A DNA stretch of 64,000 bases, from NCBI GenBank assembly GCA_031423615.1, contig JANPFV010000082.1, positions 1-64,000 of the forward strand, given 5' to 3'. Of the stretch, positions 34,266 through 43,955 are shown one piece after another. Source of the DNA: JADLGJ01 sp031423615 (GTDB taxonomy: Bacteria > Omnitrophota > Gorgyraeia > Zapsychrales > JANLHA01). Both the position numbers and the translations under genes were made by a program. The notes under the pieces were generated by a model. That model saw only the letters and a program-made list of their open reading frames with translations. It searched no databases and had not been told where the DNA came from. The number at the start of each line of letters is the position of its first letter. The stretch's first letter is position 1.

Positions 34266-35582
34266 TTAACGTCCAACAACATCGACAGATTTTAAATTAT
34301 TCTTCTTTAGGGCCTTGGCCCCAATATCGCGGCGGAAAAACATGTGATCAAATTTAATTTTTTCTACAGCAAGATAAACTTTTTTAATCGCATCTTTAAT
34401 AGTGGCTCCCAAACTGACCACACTCAAAACCCGTCCTCCGGCCGTAATAATACTGTTGTCTTCTTTCTTTGTTCCCGCATGAAAAACCGCGGTGTCGTTC
34501 TCGGCTTCGGCCATATCCAACCCTTTGATTTCAAAACCCGTTTCATATTTCCCGGGATAACCCCCGGAACTCATCACGACACAAACGCAGGCTTGCTTGT
34601 CCCACTTCAGCTGAATTTCATTCAATCGTCCTTCACAGCTGGCCAGTATCATTTCTAAAAGATCATTTTTCAAACGAGGCAATACCGCCTGCGTTTCGGG
34701 ATCGCCGAATCGGACATTGTATTCTAAAACTTGCGGCCCCTGGGGTGTGATCATCAATCCGGCATACAGCACACCTTTAAAAGGAATTCCTTCGCGGGCC
34801 ATACCGCGGATGGTCGGCTCAATCACCCGCGCTTCTATTTTTCGTAAAAGCGTTTCCGTAACGATGGGCGCCGGTGAATACGCACCCATGCCTCCGGTGT
34901 TCGGTCCTAAATCATCGTCGAAAATACGCTTATGGTCCTGGGCCGATTCAAGAAGCAAATAATTTTCCCCGTCGCAAATCGCCAAAATCGATACTTCTTC
35001 GCCGGCTAAGAAATCTTCAATCACAACCGTTGCCCCGGCTTGCGCAAAAATTCTTTCTGTCATGATTTGGTTGATGGCCAGCGACGCTTCTTCCAATGTT
35101 TGACAGATGACAACCCCTTTACCCGCGGCCAGTCCGTCAGCTTTAACGACTAAAGGAAATTGGGCATGATTCAAAAAAGCCAGAGCGTCTTCAACGCGGT
35201 CAAACGGCATGAAGGTCGCCGTCGGTATATTACACCGTAACATAAATTCTTTAGAAAAGACCTTACTACCTTCCAATTGGGCCGCCGCTTTACTCGGACC
35301 AAAGATTTTAAATCCGGCTTTTTCAAATTGATCGACAATACCGGCCGTCAATGGCGCTTCCGGGCCTACGACCGTCAGGCCGATCTTTTCTTTCTTGGCA
35401 AATTTTAATAAACCGGCGATGTCATCACTCTGAATATTCACACACTCCGCAAGCGTCGCAATCCCCGGATTGCCCGGGCAACAATACAATTTCTCCAAGA
35501 GCGGGCTCTGTTTTAATTTCCACGCCAGGGCATGTTCACGGCCCCCGGAGCCAATCAGCAAGACTTTTAATTTCTTTTCCAT
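34266..35582 (-). CDS. purD: phosphoribosylamine-glycine ligase
   Basis: A 438-residue ATP-grasp enzyme, step 2 of purine synthesis (phosphoribosylamine plus glycine to GAR). LLIGSGGREHALAWKL, TVVGPEAPLTAGI, VKADGLAAGKGV and VLEYNVRFGDPETQAVLP are family motifs. I use the ATG at 35580-35582; a TTG four codons earlier overlaps purM. No strong ribosome site is visible, so translation may be coupled to purM (4-bp gap). Confidence 0.95.
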   Translation of the reverse strand: MEKKLKVLLIGSGGREHALAWKLKQSPLLEKLYCCPGNPGIATLAECVNIQSDDIAGLLKFAKKEKIGLTVVGPEAPLTAGIVDQFEKAGFKIFGPSKAAAQLEGSKVFSKEFMLRCNIPTATFMPFDRVEDALAFLNHAQFPLVVKADGLAAGKGVVICQTLEEASLAINQIMTERIFAQAGATVVIEDFLAGEEVSILAICDGENYLLLESAQDHKRIFDDDLGPNTGGMGAYSPAPIVTETLLRKIEARVIEPTIRGMAREGIPFKGVLYAGLMITPQGPQVLEYNVRFGDPETQAVLPRLKNDLLEMILASCEGRLNEIQLKWDKQACVCVVMSSGGYPGKYETGFEIKGLDMAEAENDTAVFHAGTKKEDNSIITAGGRVLSVVSLGATIKDAIKKVYLAVEKIKFDHMFFRRDIGAKALKKNNLKSVDVVGR

Positions 35583-35586
35583 AAAT

Positions 35587-36588
35587 TTATACAAATTTTA
35601 TTTTTTGCGAAACATCCTTGACCACTTCGCCTATCACAAAATTTTTTACACCCTGTTTTTTTAAAATCGCTCTTACCTTGCTAATATTTTGCGGCGGGGT
35701 GATAAGGACCATGCCGATTCCCATATTGAATGTCCGAAACATTTCGGAATCGGCTATTTTACCCTTTTTTTGGATTTTTTGAAAGATTTCCGGCACCGGC
35801 CAACTGTCGCGGCGGATCTGAAAACATTTTCCGGCCGGCAAGATTTTTGTCATCTTTTCATAAAATGCACCGCCCGTGACATGCGCGATCCCATGAATCC
35901 GCTGTTTTGCTAAAACCGCCAAGACCGGCTTGACATAAATCCTCGTCGGTGTCAAAAGGTCTTGAGCCCATGTCTTTTGCTCCTGTGCCGAAAGAGCTTT
36001 CCGCGCCAAACTATAACCATTGGAATGCAGACCGCTGGAAGCCAAACCGATCACCGCATCGCCATTTTTGATTTTCGATCCGTCAATGATGTACTTTTTT
36101 TCAACAACGCCAACTGTAAATCCAGCCAAATCATATTCATCTTCTTTATAAAGGCCGGGCATTTCTGCGGTCTCGCCGCCAATCAAAGTGCAGCCCGCTT
36201 GACGGCATCCTTCGGTCACACCTTTGATCACCTCATGCAAAACTTCCGGCTTCACTTTCCCACAGGCGATATAATCCAAAAAAAACAAAGGCTTAGCTCC
36301 CACGCACAACACATCATTGACATTCATCGCGACCAAATCAATTCCTACGGTGTCATGTTTATGAGCTCCCATCGCCAGCAAAAGTTTGGTCCCCACCCCG
36401 TCCGTCGAAGACACCAAAACGGGCTTTTGATATTTTCCCTTCAACTCAAAAAGTCCGCCAAAGGAACCTTTGCGGCTCAAGGCGCCTTTGATCATAGTCG
36501 ATTTTACCAAAGCACCTATTCCGTCGACAAAACGGTTCGCCTGATCGATATCCACACCACTGTCTTTATATGTTAAACCCTTTTTCAT
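35587..36588 (-). CDS. purM: phosphoribosylformylglycinamidine cyclo-ligase
   Basis: A 333-residue AIR synthetase, step 5. TYKDSGVDIDQANRFV near the N-terminus, VSSTDGVGTKLLLA, GGETAEMPGLY and the C-terminal FNMGIGMVLI are diagnostic. It shares the PurM fold with PurL. Its ATG overlaps the purQ stop by 4 bp (ATGA). Confidence 0.96.
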   Translation of the reverse strand: MKKGLTYKDSGVDIDQANRFVDGIGALVKSTMIKGALSRKGSFGGLFELKGKYQKPVLVSSTDGVGTKLLLAMGAHKHDTVGIDLVAMNVNDVLCVGAKPLFFLDYIACGKVKPEVLHEVIKGVTEGCRQAGCTLIGGETAEMPGLYKEDEYDLAGFTVGVVEKKYIIDGSKIKNGDAVIGLASSGLHSNGYSLARKALSAQEQKTWAQDLLTPTRIYVKPVLAVLAKQRIHGIAHVTGGAFYEKMTKILPAGKCFQIRRDSWPVPEIFQKIQKKGKIADSEMFRTFNMGIGMVLITPPQNISKVRAILKKQGVKNFVIGEVVKDVSQKIKFV

Positions 36589-37388
36589 ATCAGCTGTTTC
36601 TTCACATACTCAACGCCGTTTTCAAAAATCTTTGCGCCCTGACCCCGCTTTTCCTTCATTCCCCGGCGTGTCCAAGAGGGATGCTGGATCGAAAGAAAAT
36701 GACGTTCGGGATGCGGCATCAATCCTAACACCCGGCCCGTCGAATCCGTGATCCCGGCAATGTTATCGACGGCATTATTGGGATTTTGCGGATAAACCGG
36801 TTGTTCTCCCTTTTCATCACAATAACGCAAGACAACTTGACCATTATCTATCAAATATTTTAAAACTTTATCGTCGGCCGGAACAAATTTTCCTTCCGCA
36901 TGCGCCACGGGTAAATAAATAACATCGGTCATGCCCTGGGTCCAGACCGAATGTCCGTCGGGCTTAAGGTGAACCCAGCGGTCTTCGAATTTTCCGGAAT
37001 CATTGTGCGTCAATGTGACACTTTGGATAAATTCCGGATCGCCATTTTTATGACTCCGCCCCGGCAAAATCCCCGCCCGCGCTAAAATCTGGAAGCCATT
37101 GCAAATGCCAATAATCAATTTTCCGTCGATAATAAAGCGTTTTAACTCATCTCCCAACCGCAACCGAAGCTCATTCGCCAAAATGCGGCCGGAAATGATG
37201 TCATCGCCGTAACTGAATCCGCCGGGAATAGCCAGAATCTGATAATCCCGCAGATTCTTTTCCCCGCTCAGAAGACGATTGACATGCACGCGCTCAGCGA
37301 TAGCGCCCACGCTTTCAAAAGCGAAAACCGTTTCACGATCGCAATTGGTGCCGGCGGTGCGTAAGACTAGGACTTTGGGTTGAACCAT
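36585..37388 (-). CDS. purQ: phosphoribosylformylglycinamidine synthase glutaminase subunit
   Basis: A 267-residue class I glutamine amidotransferase that feeds ammonia to PurL. The nucleophile is in IGICNGFQILA; the catalytic His-Glu pair is in MPHPERHFL. At 267 residues it is longer than the roughly 225 of Bacillus PurQ, because of an insert around 120-190. It overlaps the LOG-family gene by 22 bp at its start and purM at its end, consistent with strong coupling. Confidence 0.94.
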   Translation of the reverse strand: MVQPKVLVLRTAGTNCDRETVFAFESVGAIAERVHVNRLLSGEKNLRDYQILAIPGGFSYGDDIISGRILANELRLRLGDELKRFIIDGKLIIGICNGFQILARAGILPGRSHKNGDPEFIQSVTLTHNDSGKFEDRWVHLKPDGHSVWTQGMTDVIYLPVAHAEGKFVPADDKVLKYLIDNGQVVLRYCDEKGEQPVYPQNPNNAVDNIAGITDSTGRVLGLMPHPERHFLSIQHPSWTRRGMKEKRGQGAKIFENGVEYVKKQLI

Positions 37389-38077
37389 TTTTTAGGATCG
37401 ATCAAATTCGCAAAATTCTGTTTAGTATAAAAATCCTTGATCTCTTTGATCACTTCATCGGCCGTATCGACCACGGTGAACATATTGAGGTCTTTCGGGT
37501 CAATGTTTCTTTCCACTGCGACCGTGTGCTTAAGCCAATCGAGCAGGCCCTTCCAGTAGTGAGAACCCACCAGAATGACCGGAAATGTTTCGATCCGTTT
37601 GGTCTGGATTAACGTCAAACTTTCAAAAAGCTCGTCGAGTGTGCCATATCCTCCGGGAAAAATGACAAAGGCCTTGGCGTATTTGACGAACATGACTTTG
37701 CGGCAAAAAAAGTAATGAAAATTGATCAGGGTTTTAACATACTCATTCGCCTTTTGTTCAAAAGGCAAATCGATATTCAGCCCCACGGACTCGCCATTGG
37801 CTTCGGTGGCGCCCTTGTTTCCCGCTTCCATGATTCCCGGCCCCCCACCGGTAATGACGGTGAAACCTTCCTTGACCAAGAGCGCCGTTGTTTTTTCGGC
37901 GAGTTTATAAAATTTGTCGGATTTTTTCGTGCGCGCCGAACCAAAAATACTCACGGCGTCTCCCACGCGAGACATTTCATCAAAACCCTCGACGAATTCA
38001 GCCATAATACGAAAAACACGCCAGGGGTCTTCCATCCGCGTTAATTCTTCTTGCGCTCTTGTTTTTTTATTGGCCAT
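37367..38077 (-). CDS. LOG-family Rossmann-fold protein (TIGR00730)
   Basis: A 236-residue protein with GGGPGIMEAGNKGA and FPGGYGTLDELFE. These are the nucleotide-binding and catalytic motifs of LOG phosphoribohydrolases, which cleave nucleoside 5'-monophosphates such as iPMP or AMP to base and ribose 5-phosphate. Many bacterial homologues are labelled 'lysine decarboxylase-like' in error. Its place between purL and purQ, with a 22-bp overlap, suggests a link to purine nucleotide turnover (inference). The ATG at 38075-38077 follows GGGAG. Confidence 0.88.
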   Translation of the reverse strand: MANKKTRAQEELTRMEDPWRVFRIMAEFVEGFDEMSRVGDAVSIFGSARTKKSDKFYKLAEKTTALLVKEGFTVITGGGPGIMEAGNKGATEANGESVGLNIDLPFEQKANEYVKTLINFHYFFCRKVMFVKYAKAFVIFPGGYGTLDELFESLTLIQTKRIETFPVILVGSHYWKGLLDWLKHTVAVERNIDPKDLNMFTVVDTADEVIKEIKDFYTKQNFANLIDPKKWFNPKS

Positions 38078-38101
38078 TCCATTCTCCCTTGAATAAAACG
38101 T

Positions 38102-41008
38102 TTACCAGCGAAGCGGGGCTTGCCAGGCTTCTTTCAAATCATCAATATGCGCATTCACGCACACGTTCTTTTTTAAACCATAAATTAAAAACTCCGGGCT
38201 TTCTTCAACCCGGCCAATACAACGGGCCGGCACGCCTTTAAGAATTTTTGCAAACGCTCTTTGTTTTTCCGGTTCAACCTCGACGATAAAACGGGAGTGT
38301 GATTCTGAAAAAAGAATAGTATCGTCCCGATCGATCTTTTTTTTGCAAGGCACTTGGTCTAAACGCACTGTGACCCCAAAGCCGCCGCTGAAAGCCATTT
38401 CGGCCAAAGCCACACCTAACCCTCCTTCAGAACAATCATGGATGGACCTGACCAAACCGGCTTTAACCGCGTGGGACAAAACTGAAAAAGTTTTTAAAGC
38501 CGCTTTAAAATTCACTTGCGGCACATGAGGGCCCACAAAACCATGGTTAGCATAATAAATCGATCCGCCCAATTCCGCCAATGTATTTCCGACGACATAA
38601 ATCAAATTGCCGGACTTTTTAAAGTCCATCGTCAAACACCGATGGACATCCTCAATAATTCCTATCGCGGAAATCAAAATGGTTCCGGGAATGGCAATGG
38701 ATTCTTTTCCGACGGCAAATTCATTATACAAGCTGTCCTTGCCGGATATAAACGGCGTTCCATACGCCATGGCCGCTTTATAACAGCCTTCGGCACAGCG
38801 CACCAATCCGCCAAGACGGTCCGGTTTGTCGGGGTTACCCCAACAAAAATTATCCAGCAGAGCCACCTGCTTCAGATCTCCTCCGACGCTGATGATCTGG
38901 CGGATCGCTTCATCGATGCATCCGGCCGCCATCCAAAACGGATCAATTTGACCGTAACGGAAATTGACACCATTGCTGATCGCGATCCCTCGCTTTGAAC
39001 CAAGTTTGGGAGTCACGACCGCCGCGTCCGACGGCCCGTCGGAATTCTTTCCCACCAAAGGTTTAATGATACTTGCACCCTGCACTTCATGATCGTACTG
39101 GCGGATGATCCATTCCTTAGAGCAAACATTCAAATGGGATAGAGCCTCAAAAAGCGAATCATTCAGGTCTAAAGGAGCCCTCAATTTGACGTCTTTGTGT
39201 CGGGGAAAAACCCATAGGGCTTCTTTGGTAATATCCGGAATCCCCTCGTGCAAAAACTCCATTTCCAAGTCGCCGACTTGCACATCATTGTAAAAAAGTT
39301 TGAGGCAGCGATCTTTATCGAACTGGCCTATGACGGTGGCTTCCACGTTTTCGTCACTAAAAATCTTTAAAAGTTTTTGGGCTTTTTGGGGCGGGACCGA
39401 CATAACCATGCGTTCCTGCGATTCCGATATCCAAATTTCAGAGTACGACAATCCTTGATATTTCAGCGGGACTTTTTCCAAATAAACCGTCGCCCCCAAA
39501 TCTTGGCCCATTTCTCCGACGGCGCTGGATAAACCACCCGCCCCGCAGTCCGTAATCGCGGAATAAAGCCCCATATCGCGCGCTTTCAAAAGAACATCAA
39601 GGACTTTCTTTTCCTGAATGGGATGGCCGATTTGCACCGCGCCGGAAGAAACGGTTTCACTTTCCTCCGTCAATTCGCCGGAGGAAAAAGTCGCGCCGTG
39701 GATCCCGTCGCGGCCCGTCCGTCCACCGACGACGACAATCAAATCGCCGGAAAATGTTTTTTTCTTTTCCATGCCTTTGGGTAAAATACCGACCGTCCCG
39801 CAAAACACCAGGGGATTCCCGATAAATCCCTCATCAAATAAAACCGCCCCGTTTACCGTCGGAATTCCCATTTTATTGCCGTAATCCCTCACACCGCTGA
39901 CAACGCCTTTCATGACGCGCTTGGGATGGAGGGTCCCAGCGGGCAATTTTTTAAAATCCATATCCGGAGGAGCAAAACAAAAAACATCCGTATTGCAAAT
40001 TGGCCTTGCGCCCAAACCGGTGCCGAGAATGTCACGTATGACGCCGCCCAATCCGGTATTGGCCCCACCGAAAGGTTCTAAAGCACTCGGGTGATTGTGG
40101 GTCTCCACTTTAAAACACACATGGTGATCCTGATCAAATTTAATGACGCCGGCATTGTCATAAAAAACCGAAACACACCATGACTTATTCATGCTATACG
40201 TCGCTTTTGCGATCGTTGACTTCAAGAGATTGCGGATGATTTTAGTTGTGGTCTTTAAGCCTTGCTTGACACGGTAACGAATATTGCCGCGGAAAGTTTT
40301 ATGGTGGCAGTGTTCGCTCCACGTCTGCGCCACGGTTTCTAATTCGCAATCCGTCGGGTTGCGGTCCAATTTCTTAAAATATTTTTGAATCGCCTTCATT
40401 TCCGCCAAATTGAGAAAAAGCTGGCCTTGCTGACTCAATTCTAAAAGTTTTTTATCCGGCGCATCCATCAGTTCGACTAAAAGGATTTTAAACGGGGCCG
40501 GTGCTAATCCGGCCAGCGATGTCTGCGACGGCACAACACTCTTGACCACATGCTGGATCAATTTATTGGAAAGAACTTTTTCCACAATGAGATGATGTTG
40601 CGAATCAGAAATCTTTCCTTTGAGGTGATACTGCTTGGCCGTGCGGACACTTTTCGCCGAATCAATGCCCAAGTCACGGATGCCTTTCAATGTCGATTCC
40701 TCGACGGGATCCATGACACCGTTGTTGTAAGCAATTTCAACGACATGATCGTTTTGGGTCTTTTGGGCCGGTGGTTTATATTCCTGGGCCAGACAAACAT
40801 CATATTCCTGAGTGATTTGATCGGTGAGGAGTTGGCTAGCAATGAGCTGGGCTTGTTCGGCGGTTAAATCGCCATCAATAGTATAAACCTGCACAATCCG
40901 GACATCTTCAAGACCCCGCAATCCCAAGTCCGCGATATCTTTTTTGATGCCCGCCGCCGCAGGATCAAAAACACCTGCTTTTTCTTTTATTTCCGCACGC
41001 CAGATCAT
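38102..41008 (-). CDS. purL: phosphoribosylformylglycinamidine synthase PurL with two N-terminal PurS domains
   Basis: A 968-residue fusion. Residues about 2-65 (EIKEKAGVFDPAAAGIKKDI) and about 76-145 (EIAYNNGVMDPVEESTLKGI) each look like a PurS subunit, the small dimeric protein that docks PurL to PurQ. From about 170 the protein is the two-lobed PurM-like FGAM synthase (ETHNHPSALEPFGGA, GGRTGRDGIHGA, ISGKDSLYNE, SIHDCSEGGLGVALAEM). PurQ is encoded separately, so this is intermediate between the three-gene Bacillus system and the single-chain E. coli enzyme. The ATG lacks a clear Shine-Dalgarno. Confidence 0.93.
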   Translation of the reverse strand: MIWRAEIKEKAGVFDPAAAGIKKDIADLGLRGLEDVRIVQVYTIDGDLTAEQAQLIASQLLTDQITQEYDVCLAQEYKPPAQKTQNDHVVEIAYNNGVMDPVEESTLKGIRDLGIDSAKSVRTAKQYHLKGKISDSQHHLIVEKVLSNKLIQHVVKSVVPSQTSLAGLAPAPFKILLVELMDAPDKKLLELSQQGQLFLNLAEMKAIQKYFKKLDRNPTDCELETVAQTWSEHCHHKTFRGNIRYRVKQGLKTTTKIIRNLLKSTIAKATYSMNKSWCVSVFYDNAGVIKFDQDHHVCFKVETHNHPSALEPFGGANTGLGGVIRDILGTGLGARPICNTDVFCFAPPDMDFKKLPAGTLHPKRVMKGVVSGVRDYGNKMGIPTVNGAVLFDEGFIGNPLVFCGTVGILPKGMEKKKTFSGDLIVVVGGRTGRDGIHGATFSSGELTEESETVSSGAVQIGHPIQEKKVLDVLLKARDMGLYSAITDCGAGGLSSAVGEMGQDLGATVYLEKVPLKYQGLSYSEIWISESQERMVMSVPPQKAQKLLKIFSDENVEATVIGQFDKDRCLKLFYNDVQVGDLEMEFLHEGIPDITKEALWVFPRHKDVKLRAPLDLNDSLFEALSHLNVCSKEWIIRQYDHEVQGASIIKPLVGKNSDGPSDAAVVTPKLGSKRGIAISNGVNFRYGQIDPFWMAAGCIDEAIRQIISVGGDLKQVALLDNFCWGNPDKPDRLGGLVRCAEGCYKAAMAYGTPFISGKDSLYNEFAVGKESIAIPGTILISAIGIIEDVHRCLTMDFKKSGNLIYVVGNTLAELGGSIYYANHGFVGPHVPQVNFKAALKTFSVLSHAVKAGLVRSIHDCSEGGLGVALAEMAFSGGFGVTVRLDQVPCKKKIDRDDTILFSESHSRFIVEVEPEKQRAFAKILKGVPARCIGRVEESPEFLIYGLKKNVCVNAHIDDLKEAWQAPLRW

Positions 41009-41066
41009 AAAGGGGGGAAACTCTTATATTTATCAAAATTCTTATATTTTTTTGAACTGCAAGGGG

Positions 41067-41125
41067 GCAACCGAGGAGCGAAGCGAGGCGTACTAAAAAG
41101 TACGTTAAGCGAGCACCGAAGTTGC
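41067..41125. repeat. palindromic repeat between purC and purL
   Basis: GCAAC (41067-41071) and GTTGC (41121-41125) bound an imperfect palindrome with a perfect central stem CGTACT-AAAA-AGTACG (41089-41104). Flanking GAGGAGCGAAGCGAGG is typical of dispersed REP-type sequences. It fills the 146-bp gap in the pur operon. It would fold in the mRNA but has no T-run. Confidence 0.55.
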
Positions 41126-41154
41126 AACGAAGCAGATCGCCAAACGCAAAAATC

Positions 41155-41859
41155 TTATTTGCTGACGCGACTTAAGACTTCCTGATAGGCTTCTTCGATA
41201 TTTCCCAAATCCCGTCGAAAGCGGTCCTTGTCCAGCTTATCACCCGTTTTGGCGTCCCAAAGCCGGCACGTGTCCGGTGAAATCTCGTCAGCGAGAATAA
41301 TTTTGCCTTTATATTTACCAAATTCCAACTTAAAATCAATCAATTTGATATTAAGAGAGGCAAAAAATTTGAGCATGAGCTCATTAATTCTTAAAGTGTA
41401 TTTCTTGATTTGATCCACATCTTCATCGGTAGCGAGTTTAAGCGCCCGGATGTGCGTTTCATTAATCAGGGGGTCGTTGAGCTTGTCTTCTTTATAACAA
41501 AACTCCAGAACCGGACAAGCTAATGTCGATCCTTCTTCAATGCCCAAAATCCTGCACAAAGAACCAGCCGCAACATTGCGGATAATGACTTCCAAGGGAA
41601 CGATTTGAACCCGCTTGACCAACATTTCACGATCACTCAAAGATTTTTCAAAGTGGGTCGGAATGCCGGATGCCATCAAATATTCAAAGATCTTGGTTGA
41701 GATCTTGTTATTGATGATCCCCTTATCATGAATAGATCCTTTTTTCGCCGCATTAAACGCCGTAGCATCATCCTTAAAATATTGAATCAAAAGATCCGGG
41801 TTGTCGGTCGTATAAAGGATTTTAGCTTTACCTTCATAAATTTGCTCGCGCTTTTCCAT
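41155..41859 (-). CDS. purC: phosphoribosylaminoimidazole-succinocarboxamide synthase
   Basis: A 234-residue SAICAR synthase, step 7. REQIYEGKAKILYTTDNPD, FNAAKKGSIHDKGIINN and LADEISPDTCRLWD are family signatures. Length and motif order are typical of the short bacterial form. It lies between purB (21-bp gap) and purL. Confidence 0.96.
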   Translation of the reverse strand: MEKREQIYEGKAKILYTTDNPDLLIQYFKDDATAFNAAKKGSIHDKGIINNKISTKIFEYLMASGIPTHFEKSLSDREMLVKRVQIVPLEVIIRNVAAGSLCRILGIEEGSTLACPVLEFCYKEDKLNDPLINETHIRALKLATDEDVDQIKKYTLRINELMLKFFASLNIKLIDFKLEFGKYKGKIILADEISPDTCRLWDAKTGDKLDKDRFRRDLGNIEEAYQEVLSRVSK

Positions 41860-41880
41860 AATGATCCTCGCAATGAATAA

Positions 41881-43176
41881 TTATTTTAATCCCACACGTT
41901 TAAAAATAAAATCCCGATAACGAGTATAATATTTGATGTCAAAACAGGCATCGATTTCGCTAGGCTTCAAATACTTGCGCACCTTGCGTTCACGATAAAG
42001 CACTTCTTTGAAATCGGAGGTGTCCTGCCAGACCTGCATCGCACAATGTTGAATAATATCGTAAGCTTCTTCGCGGGTCAAACCTTTCTTCATAAGTTCC
42101 AAAAGTACGCGCTGGGAATAAATCAAGCCGTTGGTTTTGGTTAAACTGGCGATCATGTTCTTGGGATAGACCAGTAATCCATCGATAATAGGAATAAATT
42201 TCGCCAACATATAATTCAAAATCGCGGTGCTGTCCGGGATGATGATACGTTCGACGGAAGAATGGCTGATATCCCGTTCATGCCACAGGGCGATGTTTTC
42301 GAATGAAGCCTGGGCATTGGAACGCAAAAGACGAGACAAACCGGAAATTCTTTCGCAAGTCACCGGATTGCGTTTGTGCGGCATGGCGGAAGAACCGATC
42401 TGGCCTTTAAAGAAAGGTTCTTCGACTTCCAGGACCTCGGTTTTTTGTAATAAACGGATTTCCGTAGCAAATTTATTAAGAGAAGAACCGATCAAGGCCA
42501 GAGTGGTGATGAATTGGCAATGAATATCGCGCTGAATGATTTGGGTAGCGATATTGGCGGGTTTAAGCCCCAGTTGCGCGCAAACATATTCTTCGACGTG
42601 AGGATCGATATTCGCATAAGTTCCGACCGCGCCGGAAAGCTTCCCGACTCGCATGTTTTCGCGGGCTTGCTCCATGCGGTCTAAATTTCTTTTCATTTCA
42701 TCGTACCACACTGCCAGTTTCAAACCAAAGGTCATGGGCTCGGCATGAACACCGTGCGTGCGGGCAATGCAATTGGTGTCTTTATATTTTTTGGCTTTGA
42801 TTTTAAGGACGGTCAAAAGCTTGCGGATGTCGGCGATGATAATATCACTGGCTTCGACGCATTGCACCGACAATGTGGTATCTAAAAGATCCGAAGACGT
42901 CAAACCCATATGAAGATAACGGGCTTCCGGCCCCAGATAGGAACCGACATTATTGATGAAAGCCACGATATCGTGTTTGGTGCGTTCTTCTAATTTTTGG
43001 ATTTCTTCAAGATTAAATTTAGCGTTCTTTTTGATCTTTTCGAGGGCTTTTTTGGGAATATGACCTAACTTACTCATTTCTTCGCAAGCTAAGACCTCAA
43101 TCTTAAGCATAATCTGAAATTTATGCTCATCGGTCCAAATGCTTCCCATTTTGGATAATGTGTAGCGTTCGATCAT
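41881..43176 (-). CDS. purB: adenylosuccinate lyase
   Basis: A 431-residue fumarase-superfamily lyase acting at step 8 and in AMP formation. RTHGVHAEPMTFGLKL and the signature GSSAMPHKRNPVTCE (flexible catalytic loop) are diagnostic. I chose the ATG at 43174-43176, with AAGGAG seven bases upstream. It is the first gene of the pur run and has a good promoter upstream. Confidence 0.96.
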   Translation of the reverse strand: MIERYTLSKMGSIWTDEHKFQIMLKIEVLACEEMSKLGHIPKKALEKIKKNAKFNLEEIQKLEERTKHDIVAFINNVGSYLGPEARYLHMGLTSSDLLDTTLSVQCVEASDIIIADIRKLLTVLKIKAKKYKDTNCIARTHGVHAEPMTFGLKLAVWYDEMKRNLDRMEQARENMRVGKLSGAVGTYANIDPHVEEYVCAQLGLKPANIATQIIQRDIHCQFITTLALIGSSLNKFATEIRLLQKTEVLEVEEPFFKGQIGSSAMPHKRNPVTCERISGLSRLLRSNAQASFENIALWHERDISHSSVERIIIPDSTAILNYMLAKFIPIIDGLLVYPKNMIASLTKTNGLIYSQRVLLELMKKGLTREEAYDIIQHCAMQVWQDTSDFKEVLYRERKVRKYLKPSEIDACFDIKYYTRYRDFIFKRVGLK

Positions 43177-43211
43177 GTGATTTTCTCCTTTTCGTGAATG
43201 AAAACTCAAGT

Positions 43212-43240
43212 AATATAACAGAAGAAAATTTCTAAATCAA
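43212..43240 (-). promoter_or_regulatory. promoter of the purB-purE run
   Basis: Minus-strand TTGATT (43235-43240), 17-nt spacer, TATATT (43212-43217), about 30 nt before the purB ribosome site. I see no riboswitch or PurR-type palindrome next to it. Confidence 0.65.
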
Positions 43241-43388
43241 TCGAAAAGAAAAAATTGCTTGTCTTTTTTGCGGCCTTAAGTCATTTAAAAGAATAGAGTT
43301 ACGTTGAAAAACAGGTAGAGAAAGCTACGCCCCGCAAGTCATAAGCCTAATGACAATAGATATTTACAAAAATTTTCCCAATACGAAA

Positions 43389-43847
43389 TTATTTCGGAGC
43401 TGTTTGGGACGTAGCCGGTGTTTCGATTTTGCTGACTTTATCTTGAAAATATTGGCCGGAGACTTCCATGACTTCAGTCATTAATTGGGAAGTTAAAGCG
43501 AGATTCTTGGCGCCAATGGGACTTTTGTAAAAGGCGATCAATTCCCTGATTTCATCCGGGGTAAAATGCTTGGCATAAATCGGAATAATGTTATCGATAA
43601 TGGCATCGCTTTGCAATGCGTCACGCAATTGTTTTTGGGATTCGGCGGGAGCCTGTTTAATTATATCTTCAAAAATACGGATAATGCTGGCGCGCATGCC
43701 GTTGGCTTCCAAAAGACGACGGACCAGTTCCTTTGTTTCCGCCGGAACCGGGGCAGCCGCTGGACTTGTTTTGGGAGCCACCTGGGCAAAGGTGTTGGAT
43801 GAAAGCACAATAACAAACACGACCGCGAAAGCTAAAATTCTACTCAT
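43389..43847 (-). CDS. exported DUF2059 protein
   Basis: A 152-residue protein with a clear signal peptide (FAVVFVIVLSSNTFAQ, likely cut after FAQ), a Pro/Ala linker, and a DUF2059 domain ending DEIRELIAFYKSPIGAKNL. DUF2059 proteins are periplasmic and helical with no proven function. The ATG at 43845-43847 follows AAGGAGAG. A weak hairpin (GTCAT/ATGAC, 43338-43354) follows its stop. It is divergent from the polyprenyl synthase gene. Confidence 0.82.
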   Translation of the reverse strand: MSRILAFAVVFVIVLSSNTFAQVAPKTSPAAAPVPAETKELVRRLLEANGMRASIIRIFEDIIKQAPAESQKQLRDALQSDAIIDNIIPIYAKHFTPDEIRELIAFYKSPIGAKNLALTSQLMTEVMEVSGQYFQDKVSKIETPATSQTAPK

Positions 43848-43955
43848 GTCCTCTCCTTAATAATAAATATTAATAAATGGGATTTTCAATTTTAGTCATC
43901 ATATCACAAGTCATTTTCGTTGCGCCTATTTTTCTTGTATGTTACGATGTTGACC

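Noticed and set aside
43177..43388. Riboswitch before purB
   Set aside because: I see a promoter and a weak hairpin but no conserved purine-aptamer core.
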